Source: CAJBIL01 sp044359525 (GTDB lineage: Bacteria > Pseudomonadota > Gammaproteobacteria > Burkholderiales > Rhodocyclaceae). Taken from it: a stretch of DNA of 64,000 nt. The position numbers and the translations under genes are program-made. This document shows positions 20,873 to 31,498 of this stretch, piece after piece; position 1 is the first letter of the stretch, and each line of letters starts with the position of its first letter. The DNA lies in NCBI GenBank assembly GCA_044359525.1, contig JBIKLY010000006.1, forward strand, positions 1-64,000, given 5' to 3'. Below the pieces are notes generated by a model, which worked only from the letters and a program-made list of their open reading frames with translations, had not been told where the DNA came from and did not search any database.

Positions 20873-21268
20873 TCATCGTTCAGGTGAAATCGTTTTACCC
20901 AGCAAACCCTTGATTTCTTCAGCCAGAGCTCGCCGGTCGAGCAGTTTAGGCTTGTTCGCCAGGCGCAGAATAAAGTCACGCGATGGCAGACGGCCGCGCA
21001 GCAAGCGAAAATTCTCTCTGGCCAGTCTTTTGACCAGATTCCGGTCAACTGAACGACGCAACAATCGCTTCGCGACAACCACACCCAGACGAGCGCCTGC
21101 CACTTCCTCAGCCGTCCGAAGGCGGTAATGTAACAGGAAATGGAGACTCTTCAGCGCCCTCCTGAAACCAAAAACGGATGAAAATTCATCCGTTTTTGTC
21201 AGGCGATAACACTTGGGAAACGCTGCGGCCGAAACCTCACATTCACCCACAGGCAAATGGTCGTTCAA
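20873..21268 (-). CDS. rnpA: Ribonuclease P protein component
   Basis: Protein subunit of RNase P, up to 131 residues. The family signature is seen in [22 protein letters not shown] (R/K-rich RNR region, here SVDRNLVKR), preceded by [14 protein letters not shown]. No ATG is available. TTG at 21268 overlaps the rpmH stop, and GTG at 21250 gives a length nearer the family average, so the first residues are uncertain. Co-transcribed from the rpmH promoter. Confidence 0.94.
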   Translation of the reverse strand: MNDHLPVGECEVSAAAFPKCYRLTKTDEFSSVFGFRRALKSLHFLLHYRLRTAEEVAGARLGVVVAKRLLRRSVDRNLVKRLARENFRLLRGRLPSRDFILRLANKPKLLDRRALAEEIKGLLGKTISPER

Positions 21269-21399
21269 ACAGCCAAACGATGCCGGCCTTTTGCGCGACG
21301 AGCGCGAATCACGGCACGGCCACCACGGGTTGCCATACGAACGAGGAAGCCGTGAGTACGCTTGCGGCGGATAACCGATGGCTGATAAGTGCGTTTCAT
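21265..21399 (-). CDS. rpmH: 50S ribosomal protein L34
   Basis: A 44-residue basic protein that reads [20 protein letters not shown] at its start and ends GRHRLAV, the standard bacterial L34. The ATG is at 21397-21399 and the stop TGA at 21265-21267, overlapping the rnpA TTG. It is first in the minus-strand rpmH-rnpA-yidD-yidC-mnmE group and diverges from dnaA. Confidence 0.98.
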   Translation of the reverse strand: MKRTYQPSVIRRKRTHGFLVRMATRGGRAVIRARRAKGRHRLAV

Positions 21400-21436
21400 G
21401 ATTAAACCTTTGAAGTCAGTGCGAAGTAAACGCGCA

Positions 21437-21466
21437 ATTAGACAGTGACAGCCTGTTACTTGTCAA
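21437..21466 (-). promoter_or_regulatory. Sigma-70-type promoter of rpmH
   Basis: On the minus strand a consensus -35 TTGACA (21461-21466) is followed after 18 bp by TCTAAT (21437-21442, 5 of 6 to TATAAT), about 40 bp before the rpmH start. This is the best-looking core promoter in the window and fits a strongly expressed ribosomal gene. Confidence 0.75.
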
Positions 21467-21486
21467 GTCCAAAGTTTTTTCTAACC

Positions 21487-21517
21487 TGTGGATAACTTTC
21501 TTTCAACGGGTTAAAAT
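21487..21517 (+). promoter_or_regulatory. DnaA box overlapping a probable dnaA promoter
   Basis: A perfect DnaA box lies at 21487-21495 (TGTGGATAA, reverse complement TTATCCACA). The sequence TGGATA (21489-21494) can serve as a -35, with TAAAAT (21512-21517) as a -10 at 17-bp spacing. The box therefore covers the -35, which would allow DnaA to repress its own gene. The dnaA start is about 150 bp downstream; that leader shows no other feature. Confidence 0.6.
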
Positions 21518-21664
21518 CGACCTCTTGTGCTGTCCGCCGACTACCAAGAACAATACAGGCGACCGCATCTTTCGCCGTACGTTTCCCCAAGTAGGATCCT
21601 TTGCTGTAGACCACAGCAAGTCATGTCGTCAAAAATACAATTCAGGATTTTACAATCGTCATTG

Positions 21665-23080
21665 ATGAGTAGTTTCTGGACTTCCTGTCTGAGCCAGTTC
21701 GAACAAGAACTGCCGCCTCAGCAATTCAACACCTGGATCCGTCCTCTTCGTCTTGAAGGTGAGGAAGACGCGGCTAACGGGTTACGTCTGATGGCGCCGA
21801 ATGGTTTTATCCTGAAGTGGGTGAAGGAACGTTACCTGAGTCGTATTGAGGAATTAAGCAACGCTTATTTTTCCATACCTGTCAGCATTGTCTTAGGCTT
21901 GGGCGAACGCAAGGTGATTCCTGGAAACAATGCTGTGGCGGTTCCTACGTCCGCTCCCGCGTTGAATTCTACTTCCATTAAAGCAAGCGAACGTAGCGCT
22001 TCTACTGAAGCTGTTAGTTCAACGTCTTCGATCACAAGACCTCGCTCAAATTACGAAAAAACCCGACTGATTCCCGGGTTCACCTTCGATAACCTGATTG
22101 TTGGTAAAGCCAACGATCTTGCGCGTGCAGCATCAACCCAGGTTGCAATAAATCCCGGTGGCTCTGCTTACAACCCATTGTTCATTTATGGTGGTGCGGG
22201 ACTTGGAAAAACTCACCTGATTCATGCGATAGGCAACCATATACTGGATCAGAATCCGGACAAGGTGGTTCGCTACGTACACGCTGAGGATTACTATTCG
22301 GATGTCGTGCGCGCCTATCAGCAGAAAAACTTTGATGTCTTCAAACGTTACTATCGTTCGCTCGACGTGTTATTGCTTGATGATGTACAGTTTTTTAATG
22401 GCAAGAACCGAACGCAAGAAGAGTTTTTCTATGTTTTCAACGCGTTGATCGAAGCAAAAAAACAGATTGTCATCAGCTGCGATACCTATCCAAAGGATAT
22501 TTCCGGCCTTGAAGATCGCTTGATCACCCGTTTTGACTGGGGTCTGACGGTTCAGATCGAACCCCCGGAAATCGAAATGCGAGTCGCCATCCTGAAGAAG
22601 AAAGCTGAAGCAGAAGGTGTTGCACTGGACGATGAAGTAGCTTTCTATATCGCCAAACACTTGCGCTCGAACGTTCGCGAGTTGGAAGGCGCGTTAAAGA
22701 AAGTCCTCGCATATTCATCTTTTCACGGTCGTCAAATAGCGCTGGATCTAGCCAAGGAAGCGCTTAAAGATCTCATTGGTGCGGTCAATAGACAAATAAC
22801 CGTTGAAAACATCCAGAAAACAGTAGCCGACTATTTCAAAATAAAAGTGGCAGATCTTTTTTCAAAAAAAAGAACGCGTGTGATTGCTCGTCCGCGCCAG
22901 GCAGCTATGTGGTTAGCCAAAAACCTGACTTCACAAAGCTACCCATCCATTGGTGATGCGTTTGGCGGTCGTGATCACACGACTGTACTGCACGCCGTTC
23001 GTACGATTGATACCCTCCGTGCAAAAGACAATGAACTTAATCACGATCTGCATGTGCTTTTACAGGTATTGAAAGGTTAG
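21665..23080 (+). CDS. dnaA: Chromosomal replication initiator DnaA
   Basis: AAA+ initiator that binds DnaA boxes and melts oriC; 471 residues from the ATG at 21665. N-terminal domain I begins [20 protein letters not shown], a low-complexity linker spans about 100-140, Walker A GGAGLGKT is at 176-183, and Walker B is VLLLDDVQF. The C-terminal box-binding domain contains [16 protein letters not shown] and [11 protein letters not shown]. The frame is open to 21527, but that part is leader. Followed by oriC and dnaN. Confidence 0.98.
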   Translation: MSSFWTSCLSQFEQELPPQQFNTWIRPLRLEGEEDAANGLRLMAPNGFILKWVKERYLSRIEELSNAYFSIPVSIVLGLGERKVIPGNNAVAVPTSAPALNSTSIKASERSASTEAVSSTSSITRPRSNYEKTRLIPGFTFDNLIVGKANDLARAASTQVAINPGGSAYNPLFIYGGAGLGKTHLIHAIGNHILDQNPDKVVRYVHAEDYYSDVVRAYQQKNFDVFKRYYRSLDVLLLDDVQFFNGKNRTQEEFFYVFNALIEAKKQIVISCDTYPKDISGLEDRLITRFDWGLTVQIEPPEIEMRVAILKKKAEAEGVALDDEVAFYIAKHLRSNVRELEGALKKVLAYSSFHGRQIALDLAKEALKDLIGAVNRQITVENIQKTVADYFKIKVADLFSKKRTRVIARPRQAAMWLAKNLTSQSYPSIGDAFGGRDHTTVLHAVRTIDTLRAKDNELNHDLHVLLQVLKG

Positions 23081-23291
23081 AAGGCGTATGTATAACTACC
23101 CTTGAATGCTGTTGATAGTTAGTGGATAAAGTTTCAATAAACGGCCTGTGGATAAGTTATCCAATTTTAACCACAGGTAAATACAGACTTTTTTCAGCCT
23201 TTATATACTGCATTAACTAGCTGAAAAATAATATAAAAATACAGATATCCACAGAGTTGTCTTTGAGTTTATCTTTATAGGATTTATATAT
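23081..23291 (+). other. oriC: Probable chromosomal replication origin oriC (dnaA-dnaN intergenic region)
   Basis: A 211-bp AT-rich gap with clustered DnaA boxes: AGTGGATAA (23121-23129, one mismatch), TGTGGATAA (23147-23155, perfect), TTATCCAAT (23157-23165, two mismatches), TTAACCACA (23167-23175, one mismatch) and ATATCCACA (23245-23253, one mismatch). A very AT-rich stretch at about 23200-23245 is the likely unwinding element. Most genes point away from this spot on both sides. A perfect box also lies upstream of dnaA at 21487, so the origin may be bipartite. Confidence 0.85.
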
Positions 23292-24422
23292 ATGATTCTT
23301 ATTAAAACCCAACGTGACAGACTTCTGGCGCCTTTGCAGTCGGTTTCCGGTATCGTCGAGAAGCGACATACGCTGCCGATACTGTCAAACGTCTTGCTTG
23401 AAAAGAAAGGTGACAGACTCACTTTTCTGGCAACGGATATCGAAATCCAGATAACAACTTCAACGACTGATGCCATCGGTGATGGCGACGGTGCGATTAC
23501 CGTCGGTGCACGAAAGCTTCAGGACATCCTGCGATCCTTGCCGGAAAGTGCCGAAGTCAGTTTGATCCTTGAAGAAAAGCGTCTTCAAGTGCGTGCCGGG
23601 AAAAGTCGATTCAGCCTGCAAACCCTGCCAGCAGAAGATTTCCCCCGTATGGCCTTGTCTGATGGTGATCTGAAAAAGTTTACGGTTACACAAAAACAGT
23701 TTCGCCAGTTACTGGCACAAACCCAGTTTTCGATGGCCGCACAGGATGTTCGTTATTATTTGAATGGCTTATTGCTGTTGGTTGATGGTAGCGAATTACG
23801 TACGGTGGCCACGGATGGTCATCGTCTGGCTTATGCCAGCATGCCGCTTGAAAATGCGCCCGAAGCCTTGCGTGCCGAAGGCGCCGCCCGCCAGGAACTG
23901 ATCCTGCCACGCAAGACCGTACTTGAACTGAATCGTTTGCTGACTGACAGTGACGAGCCTTTGTCGATTGAAATGACAGCGAATCAGATACGCTTTCAGT
24001 TCGGTCACATCAACCTGGTTTCAAAGTTGATCGACGGCAAGTTCCCTGATTATGAACGCGTCATCCCGGCAACCCTGAAGAATATCGTTCCGTTGAACCG
24101 CGCGGCCTTGCTGCAATCGATGGTCAGAGCAGCAATTCTGACCAATGAAAAATTCCGTGGCGTGCGTTTGATCCTGTCGCCCGGCAGCCTGAAAATAATT
24201 GCTGCCAACGCCGAGCAGGAAGAAGCAATCGAGGAAATCGAAGTCGATTACAACGGCGATGCACTCGATGTCGGCTTCAACGTCGGCTACCTGCTTGATG
24301 TTCTCAACAACACCTCGGTGGAGAGCGTTGAATGGGGTTTCAACGACGCGAATTCGAGCGCCTTGTTAACCATCCCGGGTAACGATCGTTTCAAGTACGT
24401 TGTCATGCCAATGCGTATCTAG
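23292..24422 (+). CDS. dnaN: DNA polymerase III beta subunit (sliding clamp)
   Basis: Ring clamp that tethers DNA polymerase III; 376 residues, somewhat longer than E. coli DnaN (366). The N-terminus ends its first strand at LLAPLQSVSGIVEKRHTLPI and the C-terminus is the usual VVMPMRI. Three clamp domains are complete, including TVATDGHRLAYA. It lies just downstream of oriC and upstream of a parS site and gyrB. Confidence 0.98.
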   Translation: MILIKTQRDRLLAPLQSVSGIVEKRHTLPILSNVLLEKKGDRLTFLATDIEIQITTSTTDAIGDGDGAITVGARKLQDILRSLPESAEVSLILEEKRLQVRAGKSRFSLQTLPAEDFPRMALSDGDLKKFTVTQKQFRQLLAQTQFSMAAQDVRYYLNGLLLLVDGSELRTVATDGHRLAYASMPLENAPEALRAEGAARQELILPRKTVLELNRLLTDSDEPLSIEMTANQIRFQFGHINLVSKLIDGKFPDYERVIPATLKNIVPLNRAALLQSMVRAAILTNEKFRGVRLILSPGSLKIIAANAEQEEAIEEIEVDYNGDALDVGFNVGYLLDVLNNTSVESVEWGFNDANSSALLTIPGNDRFKYVVMPMRI

Positions 24423-24453
24423 AACAAAATCGATTCAGCAACAGCGTTATAAA

Positions 24454-24469
24454 CGTTTCACGTGAAACA
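24454..24469. promoter_or_regulatory. parS: parS site 1 (dnaN-gyrB gap)
   Basis: CGTTTCACGTGAAACA matches 15 of 16 positions of the near-universal parS consensus TGTTTCACGTGAAACA. It lies in the 62-bp gap between dnaN and gyrB, about 1.2 kb from oriC. The ParB that should bind it is encoded at 2491-3342. Confidence 0.92.
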
Positions 24470-24481
24470 GGAATTGGATAA

Positions 24482-26959
<2,478 letters not shown>

Positions 26960-27038
26960 CGTGTTGCGAATATCCGAGAGAGTAAAAACCGTGCCGAGGT
27001 AGTGAAAAGTTGCTCACGCCGGGAGTGAAGTGATCCAA

Positions 27039-27065
27039 AGAAAGAGGCTAACCATGCCTCTTTCT
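27039..27065. terminator. Hairpin downstream of gyrB
   Basis: The arms AGAAAGAGGC (27039-27048) and GCCTCTTTCT (27056-27065) pair perfectly around a 7-nt loop. The hairpin lies 80 nt after the gyrB stop in a 206-bp gap. The T content after the stem is modest (TTTCTGCTT), so a rho-independent terminator in either direction is plausible. Confidence 0.6.
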
Positions 27066-27165
27066 GCTTATAGGAATATCTCCCGTAAACTGATGAGTTT
27101 TGGTGAGTTTCTCCGGATCAATCTTGCATGTGCCGTTTAGCCGCGATGACAAAGGATGACTGAGC

Positions 27166-28116
27166 ATGAGCGACATAAAGCTTTTCCGCTACACCAATAA
27201 CGGCACTACAGAACTGGCTGGAAAAGCTGTTGCCATTGAAAAAACATTACAGAAACTGATCGAATCGCAAATGGAAACATTTCTTGGTGTGCGTTTCCTT
27301 GCCACCGAGTACAGTACTGGCGCCAAGCATCGTGGGCGCATCGATTCCTTGGGACTCGACGAAAATGGTTGTCCGGTAATCTTAGAATACAAGCGGCACA
27401 CTAACGAGAATGTGATCAACCAAGGCTTGTTTTACCTTGACTGGCTGCTGGATCACAAAGCGGATTTTCGCTTGCTGGTTATGGACAAACTTGGCAAGGT
27501 TGATGCAGATAAGATCGAGTGGGGCGGCACTCGTCTCCTTTGCATTGCGGCCGACTTCACCCGCTACGACGAGCATGCGGTTGCACTTATCAACCGCAAT
27601 ATCGAACTGATACGCTACAAGCTATTTGGTGACGACTTACTTCTGTTCGAACTGGTAAATGGCGGCAGCGCCGCGACGACGCAATCAACTGTAGAAACCG
27701 ACGAAGTGGCGATGGAGGCTAAGCCGGGCAAGACTCCTTCTGCGTCCACCTTGGCAATGAAAACGCACGCTGACCAGATCGCTACAGCGACCCCCGAGTT
27801 GCTGGTGCTTTTCGAGCAGGCGCGCAGCTTCATACTTGCGCAGGGAGACGACATCATTGAAAAGCCGCTCAAACTCTATGTTGCCTTCCGACGCCTGAAA
27901 AATTTCATTTGCCTGTCTCTGATCTCGAAGCAGGATCCGCATGTCTTTTTGACGCTAAAAATTGATCCAGAAACGGTCGTATTGGAGCAGGGTTTCTCAC
28001 GTGATGTCAGCAAAATCGGTCACTGGGGTACCGGTGATCTAGAGGTAGTTCTGCGATCGCCTGCCGATCTCGAAAAAGCAAAAGTTCTGATTGAGCGCGC
28101 CTATCAAGAGAACTGA
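27166..28116 (+). CDS. PD-(D/E)XK-like nuclease-fold protein with C-terminal DUF5655-type domain
   Basis: A 316-residue protein with two parts. Residues 40-110 look like a restriction-endonuclease-fold core: Asp60 in HRGRID, then ILEYK with Glu74 and Lys76, and NQGLFYLDWLLDHKADF after it, as in NucS-like (DUF91) proteins. Residues about 215-316 resemble DUF5655, seen attached to such nuclease domains. The active-site residues seem intact, but activity and substrate are unknown. It is lower in GC than gyrB, is preceded by a good ribosome site, and borders the decayed restriction locus. A role in defence or repair is inference. Confidence 0.7.
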   Translation: MSDIKLFRYTNNGTTELAGKAVAIEKTLQKLIESQMETFLGVRFLATEYSTGAKHRGRIDSLGLDENGCPVILEYKRHTNENVINQGLFYLDWLLDHKADFRLLVMDKLGKVDADKIEWGGTRLLCIAADFTRYDEHAVALINRNIELIRYKLFGDDLLLFELVNGGSAATTQSTVETDEVAMEAKPGKTPSASTLAMKTHADQIATATPELLVLFEQARSFILAQGDDIIEKPLKLYVAFRRLKNFICLSLISKQDPHVFLTLKIDPETVVLEQGFSRDVSKIGHWGTGDLEVVLRSPADLEKAKVLIERAYQEN

Positions 28117-28166
28117 TCCGGCAGGAGAATTTTGTGCAGTGGCTCGTACTGACAATTCTTGCCCAT

Positions 28167-28380
28167 AGCGCACCAAGCAGGAAACGACATGAGACTGAAT
28201 TTGAAGGTCAGCTTTGCCGAAAAGGACGAGGCCAAGAAACTGGGCGCCAGGTGGGATGCCGCTCAGAAGATTTGGTACGTCGAGGGCATGGCGGATATGG
28301 CACCATTCGCGAAATGGTCGCCCACCCCGCAGCCGAGCCCGGCTGCCGGTGAGCCGCTGGCAAAGAGCGTTCCAGCCAGG
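28167..28380 (+). repeat. Direct repeat copy 1 (DUF5710 gene 5' part)
   Basis: About 214 bp match 31041-31254 with few differences and no indels (offset 2874 bp). The repeat starts just before the ribosome site of the DUF5710 gene. Homology stops exactly where hsdS sequence begins, marking a deletion junction near 28380. Confidence 0.9.
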
Positions 28381-28458
28381 TACGAGGTCGTCAGTGGATT
28401 GAGGCGCGTGCCGCATCTTCGGCAGGACAGCACAACATCAGTTTGTCCACGTTGCTGA
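28189..28458 (+). pseudogene. Truncated DUF5710 protein gene (copy 1)
   Basis: The first ~64 codons (MRLNLKVSFAEKDEAKKLGA onward) match the intact copy at 31063. After about 28380 the frame runs out of register into hsdS sequence and ends with an unrelated tail (YEVVSGLRRVPHLRQDS...). The DUF5710 motif (KKLGARWDAAQKIWYV) is whole, so a chimeric short protein could still be made, but the Cys-rich C-terminus of copy 2 is lost. Confidence 0.8.
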
Positions 28459-28745
28459 CAATGCCAATTCCTGTGCCATCACTGGCTGAGCAGTCCTGTT
28501 CGCTTCAGTCGCTTGAATGCGCTCTTCAAGCCACTACCGATAAAGAGCAATCGCTGGAAGTGTCCCTCAAACAATCCGACGCCCAACGCAAAAATATCCT
28601 CAAAGCCGCTTTCTCCGGCCAGCTGGTGCCGCAGGTCCCCGACGACGAACCGGCCAGTAGTGCCCTGCTTGAGCGCATTCGTGCCGAGCGGGCAGCGCGG
28701 GGTGCGGGTGGCAAAACCTCGGCAAGGAAGATCCGTCATGCGTGA
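28380..28745 (+). pseudogene. hsdS: 3' remnant of a type I restriction specificity subunit (hsdS)
   Basis: About 121 codons in the frame that ends at 28745 read like the C-terminal end of HsdS. AGQHNISLSTLLTMPIPVPS and LAEQ are followed by a coiled-coil stretch and then RKNILKAAFSGQLVPQVPDD and EPASSALLERIRAERAARG. The target-recognition domains are missing: the fragment joins directly to the truncated DUF5710 copy near 28380. Its stop overlaps the start of the AlbA gene (ATGCGTGA), preserving the original operon junction. Confidence 0.85.
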
Positions 28746-30237
28746 GCTTGGTGCACAGGATGCCCAGTCCTTTCTCGATTCGATCCTGCCCCAAGGCGAA
28801 AGCCAGCGTATCGAAGCCAAGCGGGTGTCGGGAAAGATGGTGAACAAGGCGCTGGAAACGGTGTGTGCTTTTGCCAATACGCGAGGTGGCGTGCTGGTGC
28901 TGGGGGTGGAAGATTTCGCCAAAGCCAAAGGGGTGGATCGCCTGATTGGCGTCGGTGAGAACCCCGAGGCAGTGGACGAACTGCTGCGCAAGCTGAATAC
29001 GCACCTGCTGCCAACCGTCGCGGACGTGGAAGCGATACGCGTGCCTTGTCGCCTGCGTGATGGAAGTTCCGGTTTCGTGGTGGCGCTCAAGGTGCCGGCA
29101 AGCGACAAGGTGCATTCGATTCTGGATGACGGTACGTGGACGCGGGGCGAGGCCAGCAACCGCGAGATGACGGCGAGCGAAATCACCGAGTTGTCTTACC
29201 GGCGCGGCGTGCGCAGTGCGGAGTCGGAAGCCGTTGACGTGGATTTCGATCTGCTCGACAGCGAAGCGTGGCGCCTGTTCGTGCACGGGCGCGGGCTGCA
29301 AAGCGGTGGGCTGGCCGATCAGCTTTATCGTATTGGCCTGGCGAAAAAGGTCGGCAACGAGCTGCGGCCAGTACGCGCGGCGGTACTGTTGTTCGCCGAC
29401 GAGCCCGGGGCATTGCTGGCCGGAACGGGGACACGCGCCGATGTCCGCATTTTTCACTATCGCGGCAACGCCATCGAAACGGGCGAGATTCCCAACCTGA
29501 AGAAGCCGCCCAAGACGATTGCCGGCCCGCTTTACCTGCAAATTGCGCGTACCCATGCCTATCTGCTTGAGGAGCTGGCCGAGGGGCTGACTCTGGCCGC
29601 CTCGGGTTTTCGCACCGTGCACAGATATCCGGAGCGGGTGATCAAGGAAGCGATCACCAATGCCGTGATCCATCGCGATTACCGGCTGAATCGGGATATC
29701 CAGATTCGTATTTTTGATACCCGTATCGAGTTTCTGAGCCCCGGCCTGTTCCCGGGCCGCATCAGCGCGGCGAATATCTCGCGTGCCGGTTCGTTTGCCC
29801 GGAATCCACTGATTGCCCGTAACTTGCGCGAGTTTCCCGAGCCGCCGAACGTGGATGCGGGTGAAGGCGTGCGGATGATGTTCAGTGTGATGAAAGCAAA
29901 CAACCTCTATCCGCCCTTCTATCGCGAATTGCAGGAACTGGCGCAGGAGGCGGTTGCGGTGTTGTTGCTCAACGAGGAGCGCCCACCCATTTGGGAGCAG
30001 GTCAGCGACTGGATAGACCGCCAAGGCCCCATCGCCAATGCCGATCTGTGCCAGATCGCCGCGGTCGATACCTTGAAGGCTTCAAGAATGCTCAAACGCT
30101 GGGTGGAGCAAGGCGTTCTCGTGGCGGACAGCACGCGGGGCAAGCGCAATATGGTGTATCGCAAGCCGGTCGAAAACGGGCTGAACGAGCCGGGTTTGTT
30201 TTCCGCAGCGCTGGATAATAACGGCCATAATGCGTGA
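28738..30237 (+). CDS. AlbA_2/Schlafen-type ATP-binding protein (restriction-locus passenger)
   Basis: A 499-residue protein of the COG2865 type. It has an N-terminal AlbA_2 (Schlafen-like) domain with ESQRIEAKR (21-29) and CAFANTRGGVLVLGVED (43-59). A GHKL-like C-terminal ATPase region with RVIKEAITNAVIHRDYR follows, and the end is a winged-helix-like region (DLCQIAAVDTLKASRMLKRW). Such genes commonly lie between hsdS and hsdR in type I loci. The frame is open to 28513, but the ATG at 28738 overlaps the hsdS stop and gives the family start. It appears intact although the surrounding hsd genes are not. A role in regulating restriction is inference. Confidence 0.85.
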   Translation: MRELGAQDAQSFLDSILPQGESQRIEAKRVSGKMVNKALETVCAFANTRGGVLVLGVEDFAKAKGVDRLIGVGENPEAVDELLRKLNTHLLPTVADVEAIRVPCRLRDGSSGFVVALKVPASDKVHSILDDGTWTRGEASNREMTASEITELSYRRGVRSAESEAVDVDFDLLDSEAWRLFVHGRGLQSGGLADQLYRIGLAKKVGNELRPVRAAVLLFADEPGALLAGTGTRADVRIFHYRGNAIETGEIPNLKKPPKTIAGPLYLQIARTHAYLLEELAEGLTLAASGFRTVHRYPERVIKEAITNAVIHRDYRLNRDIQIRIFDTRIEFLSPGLFPGRISAANISRAGSFARNPLIARNLREFPEPPNVDAGEGVRMMFSVMKANNLYPPFYRELQELAQEAVAVLLLNEERPPIWEQVSDWIDRQGPIANADLCQIAAVDTLKASRMLKRWVEQGVLVADSTRGKRNMVYRKPVENGLNEPGLFSAALDNNGHNA

Positions 30238-30282
30238 AAAACAAACAAAAATAACAAGATAGTCTTATGGTTATTATCTTGC

Positions 30283-30322
30283 CCCTGCCCTGCCCTGCCC
30301 TGCCCTGCCCTGCCCTGCCCTG
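30283..30322. repeat. Tandem pentanucleotide repeat CCCTG x 8
   Basis: Eight perfect CCCTG units in the 334-bp gap between the AlbA gene and the hsdM remnant. It is a simple-sequence tract of a kind prone to slippage. It lies about 250 bp before the hsdM start, too far to shift a reading frame; any effect would be on transcription. Such tracts near modification genes can be phase-variable elsewhere. Confidence 0.95.
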
Positions 30323-30423
30323 TGCCGCAGGCCTCGGCTGAGATTTGGCCTTGCCGTCAGGACACCACCGGCGAAAAGACGAAATATCCGCTAGCCCACG
30401 AATGATTTTTTGACGGACGCCGG

Positions 30424-30453
30424 GTTTATTATCCGACCAGCTGGATAATAAAC
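30424..30453. promoter_or_regulatory. Palindrome of TTATTATCC half-sites upstream of hsdM (possible operator)
   Basis: GTTTATTATCC (30424-30434) and GGATAATAAAC (30443-30453) are perfect 11-bp arms around 8 nt. The core TTATTATC(C) recurs at 30271-30278 and 30501-30509, and as GGATAATAA at 30213-30221 in the end of the AlbA gene. Clustering in about 300 bp ahead of hsdM suggests a repressor or regulator site; the binding protein is unknown. The rest of 30238-30571 holds only the CCCTG tract. Confidence 0.5.
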
Positions 30454-30571
30454 TACGATTCTGTTGAATCATGATTAAAAACATTGTCTTACTGCCGCTG
30501 TTATTATCCTCGACACCTTTTCTGGCGTGATCTGGTAGCAGCTTGGCCGACCGGATTAAAACAGGAACCGA

Positions 30572-30932
30572 ATGAACGCTTCTTCTCTCGTCCAGAAAGT
30601 CTGGAATTTCTGCCATACGCTGCACGATGACGGCGTGGGTTACGGCGACTATCAGGAACAGCTGACCTATCCGCTGTTCCTGAAGATGGCGCACGAGTAC
30701 GCGCAGGAGCCGTATAGGCCGACACCTGCCCACCGGCATCTTTTATGCGCAGGGCGTGAAGGCCAACGTGGTGTTTTTCGACGCCAAGCCGAAGGATGGC
30801 AGTCTGGACAACCTTGATGATCTGCCATCACCCGATATTCTGCAGCAGGAAATTATTGACCATCTTGAGGCTGCTTTGGCGGCTTTCCGAGACGTAGCCG
30901 CCGCGCTGCCGAGCTTTAATGCCAAGGAATAA
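30572..30932 (+). pseudogene. hsdM: Internally deleted type I methyltransferase subunit (hsdM)
   Basis: The first 48 codons read as HsdM (MNASSLVQKVWNFCHTLHDD, then GVGYGDYQEQLTYPLFLKMA). Near 30716-30722 the frame is lost, and in another frame from 30723 the text is HLPTGIFYAQGVKANVVFFD, a late HsdM block. A second jump leads to LPSPDILQQEIIDHLEAALA, the HsdM C-terminus, ending at TAA 30930-30932. The SAM-binding and NPPF catalytic region is absent, so no active methyltransferase can be made. At least two deletions are needed to explain it. Confidence 0.85.
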
Positions 30933-31040
30933 CAACTCGTACAACTCGTCGTGCGGCGGTACGCGTCATTCCGCAGCATGGCGTTCACGGTAAAGTTCGC
31001 ACCTTTCGCCCCTGGGGCAAGGCTCCATCGATAGCAACTC

Positions 31041-31254
31041 AGCGCACCAAGCAGGAAACGACATGAGACTGAATTTGAAGGTCAGCTTTGCCGAAAAGGA
31101 CGAGGCCAAGAAACTGGGCGCCAGATGGGATGCCGCTCAGAAGATTTGGTACGTCGAAGGCAAGGCGGATATAGCGCCATTCGCGAAATGGTCGCCCTCC
31201 GCTCAGGCGAGCCCGGCTGCCGGTGAGCCAGCGGCGAAGAGCGCTCCAGCCGGG
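31041..31254 (+). repeat. Direct repeat copy 2 (DUF5710 gene 5' part)
   Basis: Partner of 28167-28380. After about 31254 this copy continues into its own C-terminal coding sequence, so it is the parental form. Sequence upstream of 31041 differs from that upstream of copy 1. Confidence 0.9.
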
Positions 31255-31374
31255 AAACAGCAGGCGCCCGGCAAGCTGGTCGTTGGTGAAAACTACGTCG
31301 AGCAGGCACGCGTTTGTGAGTGCCTGCCATGGGATGTGTGCGACAAATGCCGGTCCATGGCGCTCGCCAGTTAG
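31063..31374 (+). CDS. DUF5710 domain protein (intact copy)
   Basis: A 103-residue protein. The DUF5710 motif, in which invariant aromatic and glycine residues surround KKLGARWDAAQKIWYV, fills residues 1-45. A Pro/Ala-rich linker follows, and the C-terminal tail is Cys-rich (CECLPWDVCDKC), possibly metal binding. DUF5710 segments often occur in DNA-processing or plasmid proteins; function is unknown. It lies between the hsdM remnant and rhuM, 130 bp after the former. Confidence 0.75.
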   Translation: MRLNLKVSFAEKDEAKKLGARWDAAQKIWYVEGKADIAPFAKWSPSAQASPAAGEPAAKSAPAGKQQAPGKLVVGENYVEQARVCECLPWDVCDKCRSMALAS

Positions 31375-31498
31375 CCTGCTTTCGATGTCAGGTGGGCGCT
31401 ATTTGAGGCACATCTGAAGCAGCGAACAATTTTCCTTGGTGCCGTATCCCTTTAGCGATGCGAACCCTCGTAAAGATCATTGAGAGAGGGCTGAAAAC

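Noticed and set aside
28600..30024. Open frame of 474 codons on the minus strand opposite the AlbA gene
   Set aside because: The plus-strand gene has clear AlbA_2 and ATPase motifs; the antisense product has none.
30283..30322. CCCTG tract as part of a CRISPR array
   Set aside because: Units are contiguous 5-mers without spacers; it is a simple tandem repeat.
28167..31254. DUF5710 direct repeats as attachment sites or transposon ends
   Set aside because: The repeats are coding sequence, not short termini; no integrase or transposase lies between or beside them, and copy 1 ends at a deletion junction.
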